A stretch of 64,000 bases of DNA, taken from NCBI RefSeq assembly GCF_031127875.1, contig NZ_JARXIA010000011.1:1-64000 (forward strand), read 5' to 3'. Source of the stretch: Pelagicoccus sp. SDUM812005 (GTDB lineage Bacteria; Verrucomicrobiota; Verrucomicrobiia; Opitutales; Opitutaceae). Both the position numbers and the translations under genes were made by a program. The notes beneath the pieces are model-generated. The model made no database searches and had not been told where the DNA came from. It was given only the letters and a program-made list of their open reading frames with translations. Below, one piece after another: positions 16,612-25,833 of the stretch; positions within the stretch are counted from its first letter, which is position 1, and each line of letters begins with the position of its first letter.

Positions 16612-18729
16612 ATGCACCTATTTATTCGAGTAAAGCTCTTACTACTATCCGCCCTGATCTTCAGCGGGGCTTTAACGGCTCAGAGCGATTATAGCTTGGG
16701 TCCGGTGGACGCTGGCGAGGTGGAAGCTGAGCTGGTTGCGGACGTCGCGGCCCTGCGTCCGGGGCAGGAGTTTCAGCTGGCGCTGCGCTTGAAGATGGAT
16801 CCGCATTGGCATGTGTACTGGATCAACCCAGGGGACACGGGCTTGGTGCCGGAAGTGGAGTGGGAATTGCCGGAAGGCTTCGAGGTCGGGCCGCTGGAAT
16901 TTCCGGTGCCGCACCGCATCCCGACGCCGCCTTTGGTTTCGTACGGCTACGAGGGGGAGATCTTCTTGCTGGCGAAGGCCCGGGCTCCGGAGTCGTTGCC
17001 GGTGGGCGGTACGGTGCGGATCAACGCGGCTGCCAATTGGCTGGTTTGCGAGGAGTATTGTATCCAAGGGGATGCCAAGGTGGCCCTCGAGCTGCCGGTG
17101 ACGGAATCGGGCGAGAGCTTGGCTGCGGCGAAGTTTGCGGATGAGATTGCGGAAACGCGGGCCTCGCTGCCGGCGGAGGCTCAGGGCGGCAAGGTCGCCT
17201 ACGAAGATTTGGGCGATACTCTGGTTTTTTCCCTGCAGTGGGACGGTCTGGAAGGGGCCGAGCTGAAGGATCCGTATTTTTATGTGGAGCAGGAGTCGGT
17301 TTCGGACTCGGCGAAGGAGCAGAGCTTTGACTTGGTCGGGAACTTGTTGCGAGTGGCGGTACCGAAGGCGGAATATTTCGAGGCGTCCGATTCTGGCTAC
17401 ACGGGTCTGCTGTATTCAAAAAATGGGTTCGAAGCGGCTGGCGGCGTGCAGGCGGTCCGCTTTTCGGAGCAAGGCGACTTGGCGTCGATGGGAGTGGCTT
17501 CGGTTCGGAGCTCCGCGTTCGAGATCGGCTTCGGGCAAGCCTTGCTCTATGCCTTTCTGGGCGGGATGATCTTGAACCTGATGCCCTGCGTGTTCCCGGT
17601 GCTTTCGATCAAGGTGCTCGGGTTCGTGCAGCAGTCCGGCGAGGACAAGGGGAAGGTCTTCAAGCATGGCTTGGTGTTTGCCGCCGGCGTGTTGGCTTCC
17701 TTTTGGGTTTTGGCGGGGACTTTGATCGCTCTGCGTTCGGCGGGGGAAAGCCTGGGGTGGGGCTTTCAGCTGCAGCAGCCTGAGTTCGTGGTGGTGATGC
17801 TGGTGGTGATGTTTCTTTTTGGCCTCAGCTTGGCGGGCGTTTTCGAAATGGGAACCTCGGCCATCGGCTTGCAGGGCAAGGTGAAGAGCGAAGGCTTTGG
17901 CGGTTCGTTTTTCTCGGGAGTGATCGCTACGGCGGTGGCGACCCCGTGTACGGGACCGTTCATGGGGCAGGCCTTGGGCTATGCCTTGACCTTGTCCGCC
18001 TTCCAGTCGCTGACGGTATTTACTTTTCTGGCGCTGGGAATGGCGACCCCTTACCTGGCCCTTTCGGCGAATCCCGCTTTGATCAACAAGCTGCCGCGTC
18101 CGGGGGCTTGGATGGAGACCTTTAAGCAGGTGATGTCCTTCCCGATGTTCGCGACCTGTATTTGGCTGATCTGGCTGCTGGGGACCCATGTGGGCAACGA
18201 CGGCTTGATCTTCGTGCTGGGTGGACTGCTGGTGGTGGCGATCGGCGCCTGGATTTATGGTCGCTGGTCGACTCCTATTCGCAAGAAGGCGACTAAGCGG
18301 GTGGCTTCGGTGGTGGCATTGCTGACGGTAGCGAGCGGCATTTGGCTGATGTTGCCCAAGGGCCACGCGGAAGCGAAGGAGGAACTGGCTTGGCAGGCCT
18401 ACTCGCCCGCCTTGATGGAGGAGCTCAGCAGCTCCGGGAAACCGGTGTTCGTGGACTTCACTGCTGACTGGTGCCTGACCTGCAAGGCCAACGAGGTGCG
18501 GCTGTTCGCATCGGACGAGGTGCTCGATACCATCAAGGAGCGGGACGTACAGCTGGTGCAGGCGGACTGGACGAAGAAGGATGCGGTGATCGCCCAGGAG
18601 CTGGCCAAGTACGGGCGCTCCAGCGTGCCGCTTTATTTGCTCTTCGACGGCAAGCCCGGGTCCGAGCCTAAGGTGCTGCCCCAGGTTTTGAGCCCTGACG
18701 TCTTTTTGGAGTCGCTCGACGAAATCTAG
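16612..18729 (+). CDS. Protein-disulfide reductase, DsbD/ScsB family
   Basis: A membrane thiol reductase that carries electrons from cytoplasmic thioredoxin to periplasmic partners. A signal peptide (1-25) leads to an N-terminal beta domain (to about 290). A CcdA-like helical core follows, with the paired membrane cysteines Cys326 (LMPCVFP) and Cys446 (TPCTGP). A C-terminal thioredoxin domain carries CLTC (Cys621, Cys624). The 705-residue length fits the ScsB/DsbD-like group. ATG 16612 is preferred to a GTG two codons earlier, without much evidence either way. The exported redoxin 81 bp downstream is a likely electron acceptor. Confidence 0.92.
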   Translation: MHLFIRVKLLLLSALIFSGALTAQSDYSLGPVDAGEVEAELVADVAALRPGQEFQLALRLKMDPHWHVYWINPGDTGLVPEVEWELPEGFEVGPLEFPVPHRIPTPPLVSYGYEGEIFLLAKARAPESLPVGGTVRINAAANWLVCEEYCIQGDAKVALELPVTESGESLAAAKFADEIAETRASLPAEAQGGKVAYEDLGDTLVFSLQWDGLEGAELKDPYFYVEQESVSDSAKEQSFDLVGNLLRVAVPKAEYFEASDSGYTGLLYSKNGFEAAGGVQAVRFSEQGDLASMGVASVRSSAFEIGFGQALLYAFLGGMILNLMPCVFPVLSIKVLGFVQQSGEDKGKVFKHGLVFAAGVLASFWVLAGTLIALRSAGESLGWGFQLQQPEFVVVMLVVMFLFGLSLAGVFEMGTSAIGLQGKVKSEGFGGSFFSGVIATAVATPCTGPFMGQALGYALTLSAFQSLTVFTFLALGMATPYLALSANPALINKLPRPGAWMETFKQVMSFPMFATCIWLIWLLGTHVGNDGLIFVLGGLLVVAIGAWIYGRWSTPIRKKATKRVASVVALLTVASGIWLMLPKGHAEAKEELAWQAYSPALMEELSSSGKPVFVDFTADWCLTCKANEVRLFASDEVLDTIKERDVQLVQADWTKKDAVIAQELAKYGRSSVPLYLLFDGKPGSEPKVLPQVLSPDVFLESLDEI

Positions 18730-18810
18730 TGATTCGCTTGTGCGTTTTCCTCACGACGTACCGTGGCCTGCGCCCGACGTTTCTTATTCAACTTAGCCCT
18801 GACAAAACCA

Positions 18811-19422
18811 ATGATTGCTAAACTTCGTTCCTTTGGAGCGGCTGCGGCTGCTCTTCTCTTCATTGCCTCGGTGTCCGCTGCCAACGTTGGCGAGCCGGCT
18901 CCGCAGTTTTCTCTGACCGACATTGACGGCAAGACGCATTCCCTCTCGGACTATGCGGGCAAGGTCGTCGTTTTGGAGTGGACCAACTACGGTTGTCCGA
19001 TCGTCAAGAAGCACTACAACTCGGGTAACATGCAGTCGCTGCAGGATCTTGCGAAGGGCAAGGACGTGGTTTGGCTGTCGATTTGCTCTTCGGCTCCGGG
19101 AACCCAGGGGCACATGAGCGCCGCTGAGTGGAAGGCGGCTATCGCGGAAAAGGGCGTGAAGTCTTCGGCGGTCCTGATCGACGAGTCGGGTAAGGTCGGC
19201 CACCTCTACAGCGCGAAGGTCACGCCGCACATGTACGTGATCGATTCGAAGGGGACCTTGGTCTACGACGGCGCGATCGACAGCATTCCGTCCGGAAAGA
19301 TCGCCGACATCGAAAAGGCGGACAACTACGTGATCGCAGCTTTGGACGCGGTTTTGGCCGGCAAGCCCATCGAGACCTCGAAGGTCAAGCCCTACGGCTG
19401 CGGCATCAAGTACGCGCGTTAA
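18811..19422 (+). CDS. Exported thioredoxin-fold redoxin (AhpC/TSA-like)
   Basis: A 203-residue protein with a signal peptide (1-24) and a redoxin/peroxiredoxin-like domain beginning VGEPAPQFSL. The likely reactive cysteine is Cys62 in NYGCPIVKKHY, with Cys92 as a possible partner and a further Cys near the C-terminus. The GCP-x-VKKHY context is typical of uncharacterised redoxins rather than classical peroxiredoxins (PxxxTxxC). ATG 18811 gives a clean signal peptide; an upstream CTG- or TTG-type start would spoil it. It follows the DsbD-like reductase and probably receives electrons from it, which is inference. Confidence 0.85.
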   Translation: MIAKLRSFGAAAAALLFIASVSAANVGEPAPQFSLTDIDGKTHSLSDYAGKVVVLEWTNYGCPIVKKHYNSGNMQSLQDLAKGKDVVWLSICSSAPGTQGHMSAAEWKAAIAEKGVKSSAVLIDESGKVGHLYSAKVTPHMYVIDSKGTLVYDGAIDSIPSGKIADIEKADNYVIAALDAVLAGKPIETSKVKPYGCGIKYAR

Positions 19423-19440
19423 GATTTTCCAATTGCCGCT

Positions 19441-19465
19441 TCGCTTCGGGTGATGTCCGAAGCGA
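19441..19465. terminator. 9-bp perfect hairpin between convergent redoxin and AAG genes
   Basis: TCGCTTCGG and CCGAAGCGA flank a 7-base loop. No T tract follows on either strand, so it may be a weak or factor-assisted bidirectional terminator. Confidence 0.45.
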
Positions 19466-19492
19466 GCGTTTGCGTCTTCAATCGCTGCGTAG

Positions 19493-20017
19493 TTATTTTA
19501 TGGCTACGAAGCGGTAGGGACGTTGCGACCAGTCGGGGCCGGCGTAGTCGACCCCGATGCGCGGCGTGGCGACAACTTGCTCGTCGGGCACGCAAGCTGC
19601 GTCCTCGAGGTAGAGGGCGTTGGCGGGAGTGGCGGCGAGAGCGTTGAAGCGCCGATCGATGCCGAGGCGTTTGGTCAGCCGTCCCGGGCCGTCGATTCCT
19701 TCGACGCCCCGTATTAGAATGGCGGCCGGATAGTTTTCCGGGCCGGTTACGAGGTTGAGCATCTCGTGCATTCCGTAGATGAGGTACACGTACCAGCGTC
19801 CCGCTGGGCCGAACATGACGGCGGTGCGAGCGGTGCGGCCTTTGCTGGCGTGGCAGGCGAGGTCTTGTGGACCGTCGTAGGCTTCGGTTTCGGTGATGCG
19901 GTAGCGGGCGGGCTCTTGGTCTGGCGGAGAAACTACGAGCGTTTTTCCGATGAGGTCGCGAGCGAGCTTAACGGTGTCGCGGGAGGCGAAGCGTTCTGGC
20001 TTTAGGATGCGGGGCAT
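19493..20017 (-). CDS. DNA-3-methyladenine glycosylase (AAG/MPG family)
   Basis: Base excision repair enzyme that removes alkylated purines such as 3-methyladenine. The 174-residue length is typical. Key segments are ITETEAYDGPQDLACHA, containing the catalytic Glu and the His of the active site, and YVYLIYGMHEMLN, which contains the DNA-intercalating Tyr region. The C-terminal substrate pocket segment TPRIGVDYA is intact. It converges with the redoxin gene and is divergent from the PfkB kinase gene, with a 77-bp shared upstream region. Confidence 0.95.
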   Translation of the reverse strand: MPRILKPERFASRDTVKLARDLIGKTLVVSPPDQEPARYRITETEAYDGPQDLACHASKGRTARTAVMFGPAGRWYVYLIYGMHEMLNLVTGPENYPAAILIRGVEGIDGPGRLTKRLGIDRRFNALAATPANALYLEDAACVPDEQVVATPRIGVDYAGPDWSQRPYRFVAIK

Positions 20018-20094
20018 GGGTCAGGTCGAAAAAAGACGGGCTGGGAAGAGGCAATCATTGCTTGCGCGGTGGGAAGCGATCATGGTGCGTCCCT

Positions 20095-20991
20095 ATGTTG
20101 AGAACTGTCACTTTTACCGCGAACTTGCTTGCCGAGACAACTTACGAATTTTCCCGTTGGAACGAGGGGAAGACGCAACGGGCGAAGAGCGAGTCCTTCC
20201 AAGTGGGCGGCAAGGGGATCAACGTGAGCAAGATGCTCAACAAACTCGGCGCGGAGAACCAGGCCCTCTGTTTTCCGGGCGGCGACTTTGGTCCGGCCTG
20301 CGAGCGCTGGCTGGCGGAGCAGGAGATCGAGACTTTGGCGTTCCACGAAGGCTGCGTGACGCGGTCGGGTACGGTGATTCGCTCGGGCGGACAGGATGAG
20401 ACGACCTTCCTCGGGCTCGATTCCGTGGTTTCGGAAGACGCCATCCGCGAAGCGGTGGCGGAATTGGACGCCATCGAGGAGCCCTTCGTCTTTGCGGTTT
20501 GCGGTTCGGTGCAAGGCTGGGAGGATCCGATCTGGGATTGCTTGCGGGACTGGGTGGAGAAGCGGGGCGAGGAGGTAACCCTTGTGGTCGATAATTATGG
20601 GCCGAGCTTGAATTGGTTCGCTCGGCAGAAGCCGGATTTGGTGAAGTTCAACCGCGATGAGTTGGAGCTGCTTTTCGAAGGGGAGGAACGTTCGCTGGAA
20701 ACTCCGGACCTGATGCAGAAGGCGAGGGTGCGCTTTTCGTGCGATCGCTGGGTGGTGACGAATGGGGCGGAGTCGATTTGGGTTTTGGATGGCGAGAGCG
20801 AGGCGGTGAGCTTCGAGCCGAGGAGGGTGAAGTGCGTTTCTCCGGTTGGCTGCGGGGATATCGTTTTCGCGACCTTGATCGATTGCTTGTATAATAAAAC
20901 AGGATACAGCTTGTTGGAGGCTGCCAAGTTGGCCAGCGAGTACGCTTCGCGCAGCGCGGCCATGCCGGGAATCGCGGAGTTCGAGCTTTAG
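20095..20991 (+). CDS. PfkB-family sugar kinase (1-phosphofructokinase/LacC-like)
   Basis: A 298-residue ribokinase-fold kinase. The N-terminal VGGKGINVSKML motif is that of the FruK/LacC branch (1-phosphofructokinase or tagatose-6-phosphate kinase). The C-terminal anion-hole/catalytic motif appears as VGCGDI with catalytic Asp255, where most members have GAGD. ATG 20095 is chosen because MLRTVTFTANLLAE matches the family N-terminus; a TTG at 20062 would add 11 residues. No PTS or fructose genes are nearby, so the substrate is open. Confidence 0.82.
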   Translation: MLRTVTFTANLLAETTYEFSRWNEGKTQRAKSESFQVGGKGINVSKMLNKLGAENQALCFPGGDFGPACERWLAEQEIETLAFHEGCVTRSGTVIRSGGQDETTFLGLDSVVSEDAIREAVAELDAIEEPFVFAVCGSVQGWEDPIWDCLRDWVEKRGEEVTLVVDNYGPSLNWFARQKPDLVKFNRDELELLFEGEERSLETPDLMQKARVRFSCDRWVVTNGAESIWVLDGESEAVSFEPRRVKCVSPVGCGDIVFATLIDCLYNKTGYSLLEAAKLASEYASRSAAMPGIAEFEL

Positions 20992-21071
20992 GCGGCGGCC
21001 CCTCTTACAGTTAGCAGGGTGAGTAAGGGATTGGTTGCTTTTTCTTTCGGGGGGCCTTCAATTTCGCCGGT

Positions 21072-23918
21072 TTGAGCCAGAGCGAATACATTCATATCAA
21101 GGGAGCTCGGGAGCATAACCTCAAAAACATCGAGGTTAAGATCCCGCGCAACAAGTTGGTCGTCATAACCGGCGTTTCAGGGTCGGGCAAGTCGTCGCTG
21201 GCCTTTGACACGCTCTATGCCGAGGGGCACCGCAAGTACGTGGAGTCGCTTTCGACGCAGGCGCGCCAGGCCATGGACCAGCTGAAGCGTCCGGACGTGG
21301 ATTTCATTCACGGGCTTTCTCCGGTGCTGGCGATCGAGCAACGCGCTTCCAATGCTTCGCCGCGCAGCACGGTGGCGACGGTGACGGAGATCGCTGATTA
21401 CGCGCGCCTGCTATGGGTGATTCGCGGCGAGCAGCGTTGTCCGAAGGATGGCGGGGTCATCCAGCGTCAGACCTTGGACGACGCGGTAGACCAAACCTTG
21501 AAGTTGCCGGAGCGATCGCGGGCCATGGTGCTGGCTCCCTACCTGAACGCGAAGCCAGCGGTGTTGCGGGAAGAGTTGCCGCGCTTGCGGCAAAAGGGAT
21601 TCCAGCGGGTGCGTATCGATGGGGAGATCGTCGATGTGGACAGTCCGGAGGCTGCGGCGAAAGGGCGCAGCTCGGTGCAGATGGATATCGTAGTGGATCG
21701 TTTGGTCATCGGTCCGGAGCAGCGAAGCCGTTTGGCGGACTCGCTGGAGCTGGCATTCAGCGAAGGCAAGGATCGGGCGCTTGTTTTGTATCAGGAAAGT
21801 CGCGACGCGGATTGGTCGGAGCTTTCTCTCAGCCGCAACTTTTCTTGTAGCGATTGCGGTACGGTCTACGAACCGGTGACCCCGCGTCATTTTTCTTTCA
21901 ATACGGCGGAAGGCTCCTGTCCGGAGTGCGGCGGCTTGGGCGAGACGCGCCGCTTCCTGGACGAGTTGGTGGTGCCCGATCCCACGAAGAGCGTAAAGGG
22001 TGGAGCCTTGAAGCCGCTGCGGATTGGCGGGAAGCAGTTGATCATTCGCCACAACGCTTTGCTGCGTCAGCTCGCAGAGCAATTGCCCTTCGACCCGACG
22101 GTGCCGTGGCAGGATCTGCCGGAGGAGACGCGGCAGCAATTGCTGCACGGAGTGCCGGACCGGGAGTTCGAGTTCAAGTTGACGCGCCGCAAGACCAAGA
22201 CGCCGCCGGCTCCGTTCGAGGGGATTATCCCGATTTTGACGAAGGCGGCTCGCGAGACCAAGAGCGACGGTTATCGGGCTCGCTTGATGACCTACCAAAC
22301 GGAGCAGGATTGCCCTTGCTGTCACGGGCATCGCTTCGGTCCGCGCAGCGCGAACGTGTTCGTGGATGGGGTGAGCATGCCGGATTTTTTGGCCATGGAT
22401 ATCGAAAGGGCGTATGCCTTCGTGTCGGGGCTGGATCGATCGGGCAGCGATGTATCGACCTACGGCGAGGTGATCGAGGGGATCGAGTTTCGTCTGCGCT
22501 TCCTCAAGGAGGTGGGGTTGGATTACCTGACGTTGAATCGTGGATACAGTACGCTTAGCGGCGGAGAATCGCAGCGGGTACGCCTGGCGACGCAGCTGGG
22601 CATGAGCTTGATGGGCGTGGTTTACGTGCTGGACGAGCCCAGTATCGGCTTGCACGCCAAGGATAATAAGAAACTGGTGGAGACGCTCAAGGAACTGCGC
22701 GACGTGGGCAACTCGGTGGTCGTGGTCGAGCATGACGAGGAGATGATGCGAGCGGCGGACCATTTGATCGAGATCGGTCCGGGCGCAGGTCTTTATGGGG
22801 GCGAGCTCCTCTATGAAGGGAAGCCGGAGGATTGCAGGGCTGCCAAGGGAGGCGACCGGTCTACGGGCGCTTATCTTTCGGGCGAGCAAAGCCTGTCTCG
22901 GTCGGCCAAGCGGCTGGAGCCGCAGGAGCGTTGGATCGAGATCAAGGACGCGTCGCACCACAATCTGAAGGGGGTGACGGCTCGAATTCCGGTGGGGCTT
23001 TTGACCTGCGTGACGGGTGTCTCGGGCTCGGGGAAGTCGACCTTGGTCAACCAAATCCTCGCCAAGGCTGCGGCTCGCAAGTTGAACCGGTCCAAGGACA
23101 TTCCAGGAGCCCACAAGGGAATCGAAGGGCTTGAGCATTTCGAGCGGGTGGTGCGGGTTAGCCAGGAGCCGATTGGGCAGAGTCCGCGTTCAAATCCGGC
23201 GACCTATACGAAACTGTTCGACGCTTTGCGGGATCTTTATACGAAGGTGCCTTTGTCGCGAACGCGTGGATACAAGGCAGGACGCTTCAGTTTCAATGCT
23301 CGTGGCGGGCGTTGCGAACGTTGCCAGGGGCAAGGGGCGATCAAGTTGGATATGCTCTTCATGAGCGACGCGTATGTGGAGTGTCCGAGTTGCAATGGGA
23401 AGCGTTACAACCGAGAGACGTTGGAAGCTCGCTACGGAGGCATCAATATCGCGGAGGCTTTGGACCTGTCGGTGGACGAAGCGTGCGAGAAGTTTAAGAA
23501 CGTTCCCCGCATTATCGAGAAGTTGAATACGCTCGAGCAAGTGGGGCTGGGCTACCTCAAGCTCGGGCAGGCTGCCAATACCTTGAGCGGGGGCGAGGCC
23601 CAGCGCTTGAAGTTATCGCTGGAGCTTTCCAAGCGCAACAGCGGCAAGAATCTCTACATTTTGGACGAGCCGACTACGGGGCTGCATTGGGCGGATATCC
23701 AGCGTTTGAGCGACTTGCTGTTCCGCCTGCGGGACCAGGGAAATACGGTGGTGGTGATCGAGCATCACTTGGATTTCATCAAACTGGCGGACTGGGCCAT
23801 CGACTTGGGGCCGGGGGGCGGGAGCCGCGGCGGAGAGATCGTTTATGCGGGCCCGGTGGACGGGATGGCCGATTGCGACCGCTCGGAGACGGGCAGCGCA
23901 TTGCGGGCGGAGGGGTGA
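21072..23918 (+). CDS. uvrA: Excinuclease ABC subunit A
   Basis: Damage-recognition ATPase of nucleotide excision repair, acting with UvrB and UvrC. It has 948 residues, the normal length. Both ABC modules are intact: the first Walker A is GVSGSGKSS (34-42), the second lies near nt 23020, and LSGGE signatures are seen at about nt 22556 and 23587. Two zinc fingers of CxxC...CxxC type sit at about nt 21846-21950 and 23309-23400. Translation starts at TTG 21072, giving [16 protein letters not shown], the conserved N-terminus; no ATG or GTG lies suitably upstream. Confidence 0.98.
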   Translation: MSQSEYIHIKGAREHNLKNIEVKIPRNKLVVITGVSGSGKSSLAFDTLYAEGHRKYVESLSTQARQAMDQLKRPDVDFIHGLSPVLAIEQRASNASPRSTVATVTEIADYARLLWVIRGEQRCPKDGGVIQRQTLDDAVDQTLKLPERSRAMVLAPYLNAKPAVLREELPRLRQKGFQRVRIDGEIVDVDSPEAAAKGRSSVQMDIVVDRLVIGPEQRSRLADSLELAFSEGKDRALVLYQESRDADWSELSLSRNFSCSDCGTVYEPVTPRHFSFNTAEGSCPECGGLGETRRFLDELVVPDPTKSVKGGALKPLRIGGKQLIIRHNALLRQLAEQLPFDPTVPWQDLPEETRQQLLHGVPDREFEFKLTRRKTKTPPAPFEGIIPILTKAARETKSDGYRARLMTYQTEQDCPCCHGHRFGPRSANVFVDGVSMPDFLAMDIERAYAFVSGLDRSGSDVSTYGEVIEGIEFRLRFLKEVGLDYLTLNRGYSTLSGGESQRVRLATQLGMSLMGVVYVLDEPSIGLHAKDNKKLVETLKELRDVGNSVVVVEHDEEMMRAADHLIEIGPGAGLYGGELLYEGKPEDCRAAKGGDRSTGAYLSGEQSLSRSAKRLEPQERWIEIKDASHHNLKGVTARIPVGLLTCVTGVSGSGKSTLVNQILAKAAARKLNRSKDIPGAHKGIEGLEHFERVVRVSQEPIGQSPRSNPATYTKLFDALRDLYTKVPLSRTRGYKAGRFSFNARGGRCERCQGQGAIKLDMLFMSDAYVECPSCNGKRYNRETLEARYGGINIAEALDLSVDEACEKFKNVPRIIEKLNTLEQVGLGYLKLGQAANTLSGGEAQRLKLSLELSKRNSGKNLYILDEPTTGLHWADIQRLSDLLFRLRDQGNTVVVIEHHLDFIKLADWAIDLGPGGGSRGGEIVYAGPVDGMADCDRSETGSALRAEG

Positions 23919-23985
23919 AGCATCCCAGCGGCGCCGCGGATTTGAGGTTGCGGAGATTCGGGTAAAACCTAGTTTAGGGAGCGTT

Positions 23986-24990
23986 TTGTTACCCACCCAA
24001 GCTGCTGACTCTTTGAATCCCCGATCGCGCAGCCGCAGTACCTTGCTGATCGCTTTGGCGGTGCAGGTTGCGGTTTTGCTGGTGTCTGTGTTCGTGATCG
24101 TGCGGGACGATCCGGTGGCGGAGCCGCCGGCATTCTCGGGGGAGCGGGTGGTTGCGGTAGCGCGTCCGGAGGCGAAGCGGCTGGATCGGGTTCGCGAATT
24201 GAGCCGTCGCATGTCGAAGCCGAAGAGTTTCCAGCGCTTGGCGGTCGAGCAGGAGTTTCAGAACGATCTGCCTTCCTTGCCCGCTTTGCCCGAGGGGGCG
24301 CTTGATTTGGATAGCGTGGAGGGGGCTTTTCTCTCGGAGGCGCAGGCCTCTTTGGCGGATTCGGGCTTGATGGGCTTGGCGAGTTCCTTGAGCGGCGGGG
24401 AGTCTGCAGCGGCGTTTTTCGGCGTGAAGGACAGCGGGCGCCGCATCGTGATCGTAGTGAATACCTCGGCTTCGGTGGTGCGGAAGGCGGCGTCGCGGGG
24501 CGTGAGCATCGAGCGGCTGCAGGAGGAGGCGGTCCAGCTGGTGGAGGGCTTGGAGGGCGGCACCTTGTTCGGGATCGTCCAGTTCAGCCAGGGCACGAAG
24601 TTGTTCTCCGAATACATGGCTCCGGCTCTGGTGAAGAACAAGCGGCAGGCGAGCGAGTGGATCCGCAGCGAGCTGAAGGGGAACCCTAAGATCGTAGCGG
24701 GAGCCTTGTTGGGGCACGAGGCTGCTTTGGCGGCAGCCGTGGCCCTGCAGCCGGACTTGATTTTCTTGGTGACGGACGGGTCGCTCAATCGTCGGACTGC
24801 GAAGGCCGGCGGCGGGTATGCGTATCCGAAGATCTCCTTCGACCAGCTGCTGGCGTTCGCGGACCGTGAGGTTTTGCGGTCGGGTGCGAAGCCGCGCTTG
24901 CACGTGGTCGGCTTCGAGCTGGGCGAGGCCGAGCGCGAGGGTTTGGCCCGATTGGCGAAGCGTTTCGGCGGTTCGCTGCGAGAGCTGTAG
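23986..24990 (+). CDS. Membrane-anchored VWA-like protein with altered metal site
   Basis: A protein of about 334 residues with one N-terminal membrane helix (about residues 19-39) and a C-terminal von Willebrand A-like fold. The core strand reads VIVVNTSAS, where a metal-binding VWA domain has DxSxS, so the first MIDAS Asp is Asn. A later IFLVTDGS segment matches the third MIDAS region. The start is uncertain: TTG 23986 gives a short cytoplasmic leader before the helix, and a longer in-frame start would overlap uvrA. It follows uvrA by 67 bp. Function unknown; VWA proteins usually mediate protein-protein contacts. Confidence 0.7.
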   Translation: MLPTQAADSLNPRSRSRSTLLIALAVQVAVLLVSVFVIVRDDPVAEPPAFSGERVVAVARPEAKRLDRVRELSRRMSKPKSFQRLAVEQEFQNDLPSLPALPEGALDLDSVEGAFLSEAQASLADSGLMGLASSLSGGESAAAFFGVKDSGRRIVIVVNTSASVVRKAASRGVSIERLQEEAVQLVEGLEGGTLFGIVQFSQGTKLFSEYMAPALVKNKRQASEWIRSELKGNPKIVAGALLGHEAALAAAVALQPDLIFLVTDGSLNRRTAKAGGGYAYPKISFDQLLAFADREVLRSGAKPRLHVVGFELGEAEREGLARLAKRFGGSLREL

Positions 24991-24996
24991 CTGGGC

Positions 24997-25530
24997 CTAT
25001 TGGGGGAAGGCTGCCCGCCAGAGGGCCACTTCGCCGGGGTGTCCGTGCTGGGAGAGTTCGTCCTCGATTTGGGCGAGGCTGGGCTCGTCGACGAGGTGCC
25101 TCGGGTCGCCCGGGAGTTGGGGCAGGGTGGCGCGGGCGAGGGCCCAGCAGGCCCAGGAGCGCCACTTGCGTTGCAGGCGTCGGGGCTCGCCGAGGCGGTC
25201 GGCGTAGTGCTGGAAGTGCACCCGCGGGTTGCCGAGGAAGGCGCCGATTGGGGCTTGTTGCAGAAGGGAAACGAGGGGGGCGTAGGGGAGGGGCCATTCC
25301 TGCAGGACGGGCTCGCTGCCGTCGAGGTCGGCGCCCCAAGCCCGGTCGAGGCAGAGGATCGCTCGAGCGGGAAATCGTTGCAGCCAAAGGTGTTGCCCGT
25401 ACTTCAGGCAGGTCAGGTAGAAGGCGGAGCTGCGCTCGTCGGCTCGGAAGCGGTTGAGGGCTCGCCAGTCCATTCCTTGCTCGGGGGCGGGGAGGTTGGG
25501 GAGGGGCTTGAGCGGTGGCGATGCAGGCAT
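24997..25530 (-). CDS. Hypothetical protein, 177 residues
   Basis: I do not recognise this family. The protein is Trp-, Leu- and Pro-rich, with no signal peptide or membrane helix. A central segment (LTCLKYGQHLWLQRFPARAILCLDRAW, split around residues 40-66) looks like a helical hairpin, and a second charged helix lies at about 105-130. It converges with the VWA-like gene, stops 7 bp apart, and has ordinary codon bias for the region, supporting a real gene. Its role cannot be assigned. Confidence 0.65.
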   Translation of the reverse strand: MPASPPLKPLPNLPAPEQGMDWRALNRFRADERSSAFYLTCLKYGQHLWLQRFPARAILCLDRAWGADLDGSEPVLQEWPLPYAPLVSLLQQAPIGAFLGNPRVHFQHYADRLGEPRRLQRKWRSWACWALARATLPQLPGDPRHLVDEPSLAQIEDELSQHGHPGEVALWRAAFPQ

Positions 25531-25833
25531 GGTAGAGTGTTTTCCTAGTGTGACGCTCGCGCAAACTCGGTGTTACGGGAAGGTTTCCGGCAAGGCTTGT
25601 CGCTGAATCGACAATCTCTGGAGAAAAGAAGCAATGATTTGTTGCAAGGGTTCTAAATATCGCCGTAGGTGGTGGCTTTTCAATCAAGCCTCGGTCCGAA
25701 GGACTGACAAAACCCGTCGACAGAACACACATCACGCTTCCAGACACATCTCATCTTTGCCATGCCGACGAAGATCGTTCCGGATTTCCTCCAGTCTCGC
25801 GATTGGACCTACACAAAACCCTCTGCCTAATCG
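25531..25833. other. purF upstream region
   Basis: 303 bp between the divergent hypothetical and purF. I looked for a purine riboswitch core and found none. There is a possible 22-codon leader ORF (25762-25830). Otherwise I see no defined element. It probably holds promoters for both flanking genes. Confidence 0.4.
25762..25830 (+). CDS. Possible 22-codon ORF directly upstream of purF
   Basis: ATG at 25762 to TAA at 25828-25830, encoding MPTKIVPDFLQSRDW and seven more residues. Its stop codon is three bases before the purF ATG, the spacing expected for translational coupling. There is no Shine-Dalgarno sequence before it or before purF. The ORF is seen; a regulatory role is only a guess. Confidence 0.3.
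   Translation: MPTKIVPDFLQSRDWTYTKPSA

Noticed and set aside
25531-25833. Purine riboswitch upstream of purF
   Set aside because: I could not find the conserved junction or the paired kissing loops.
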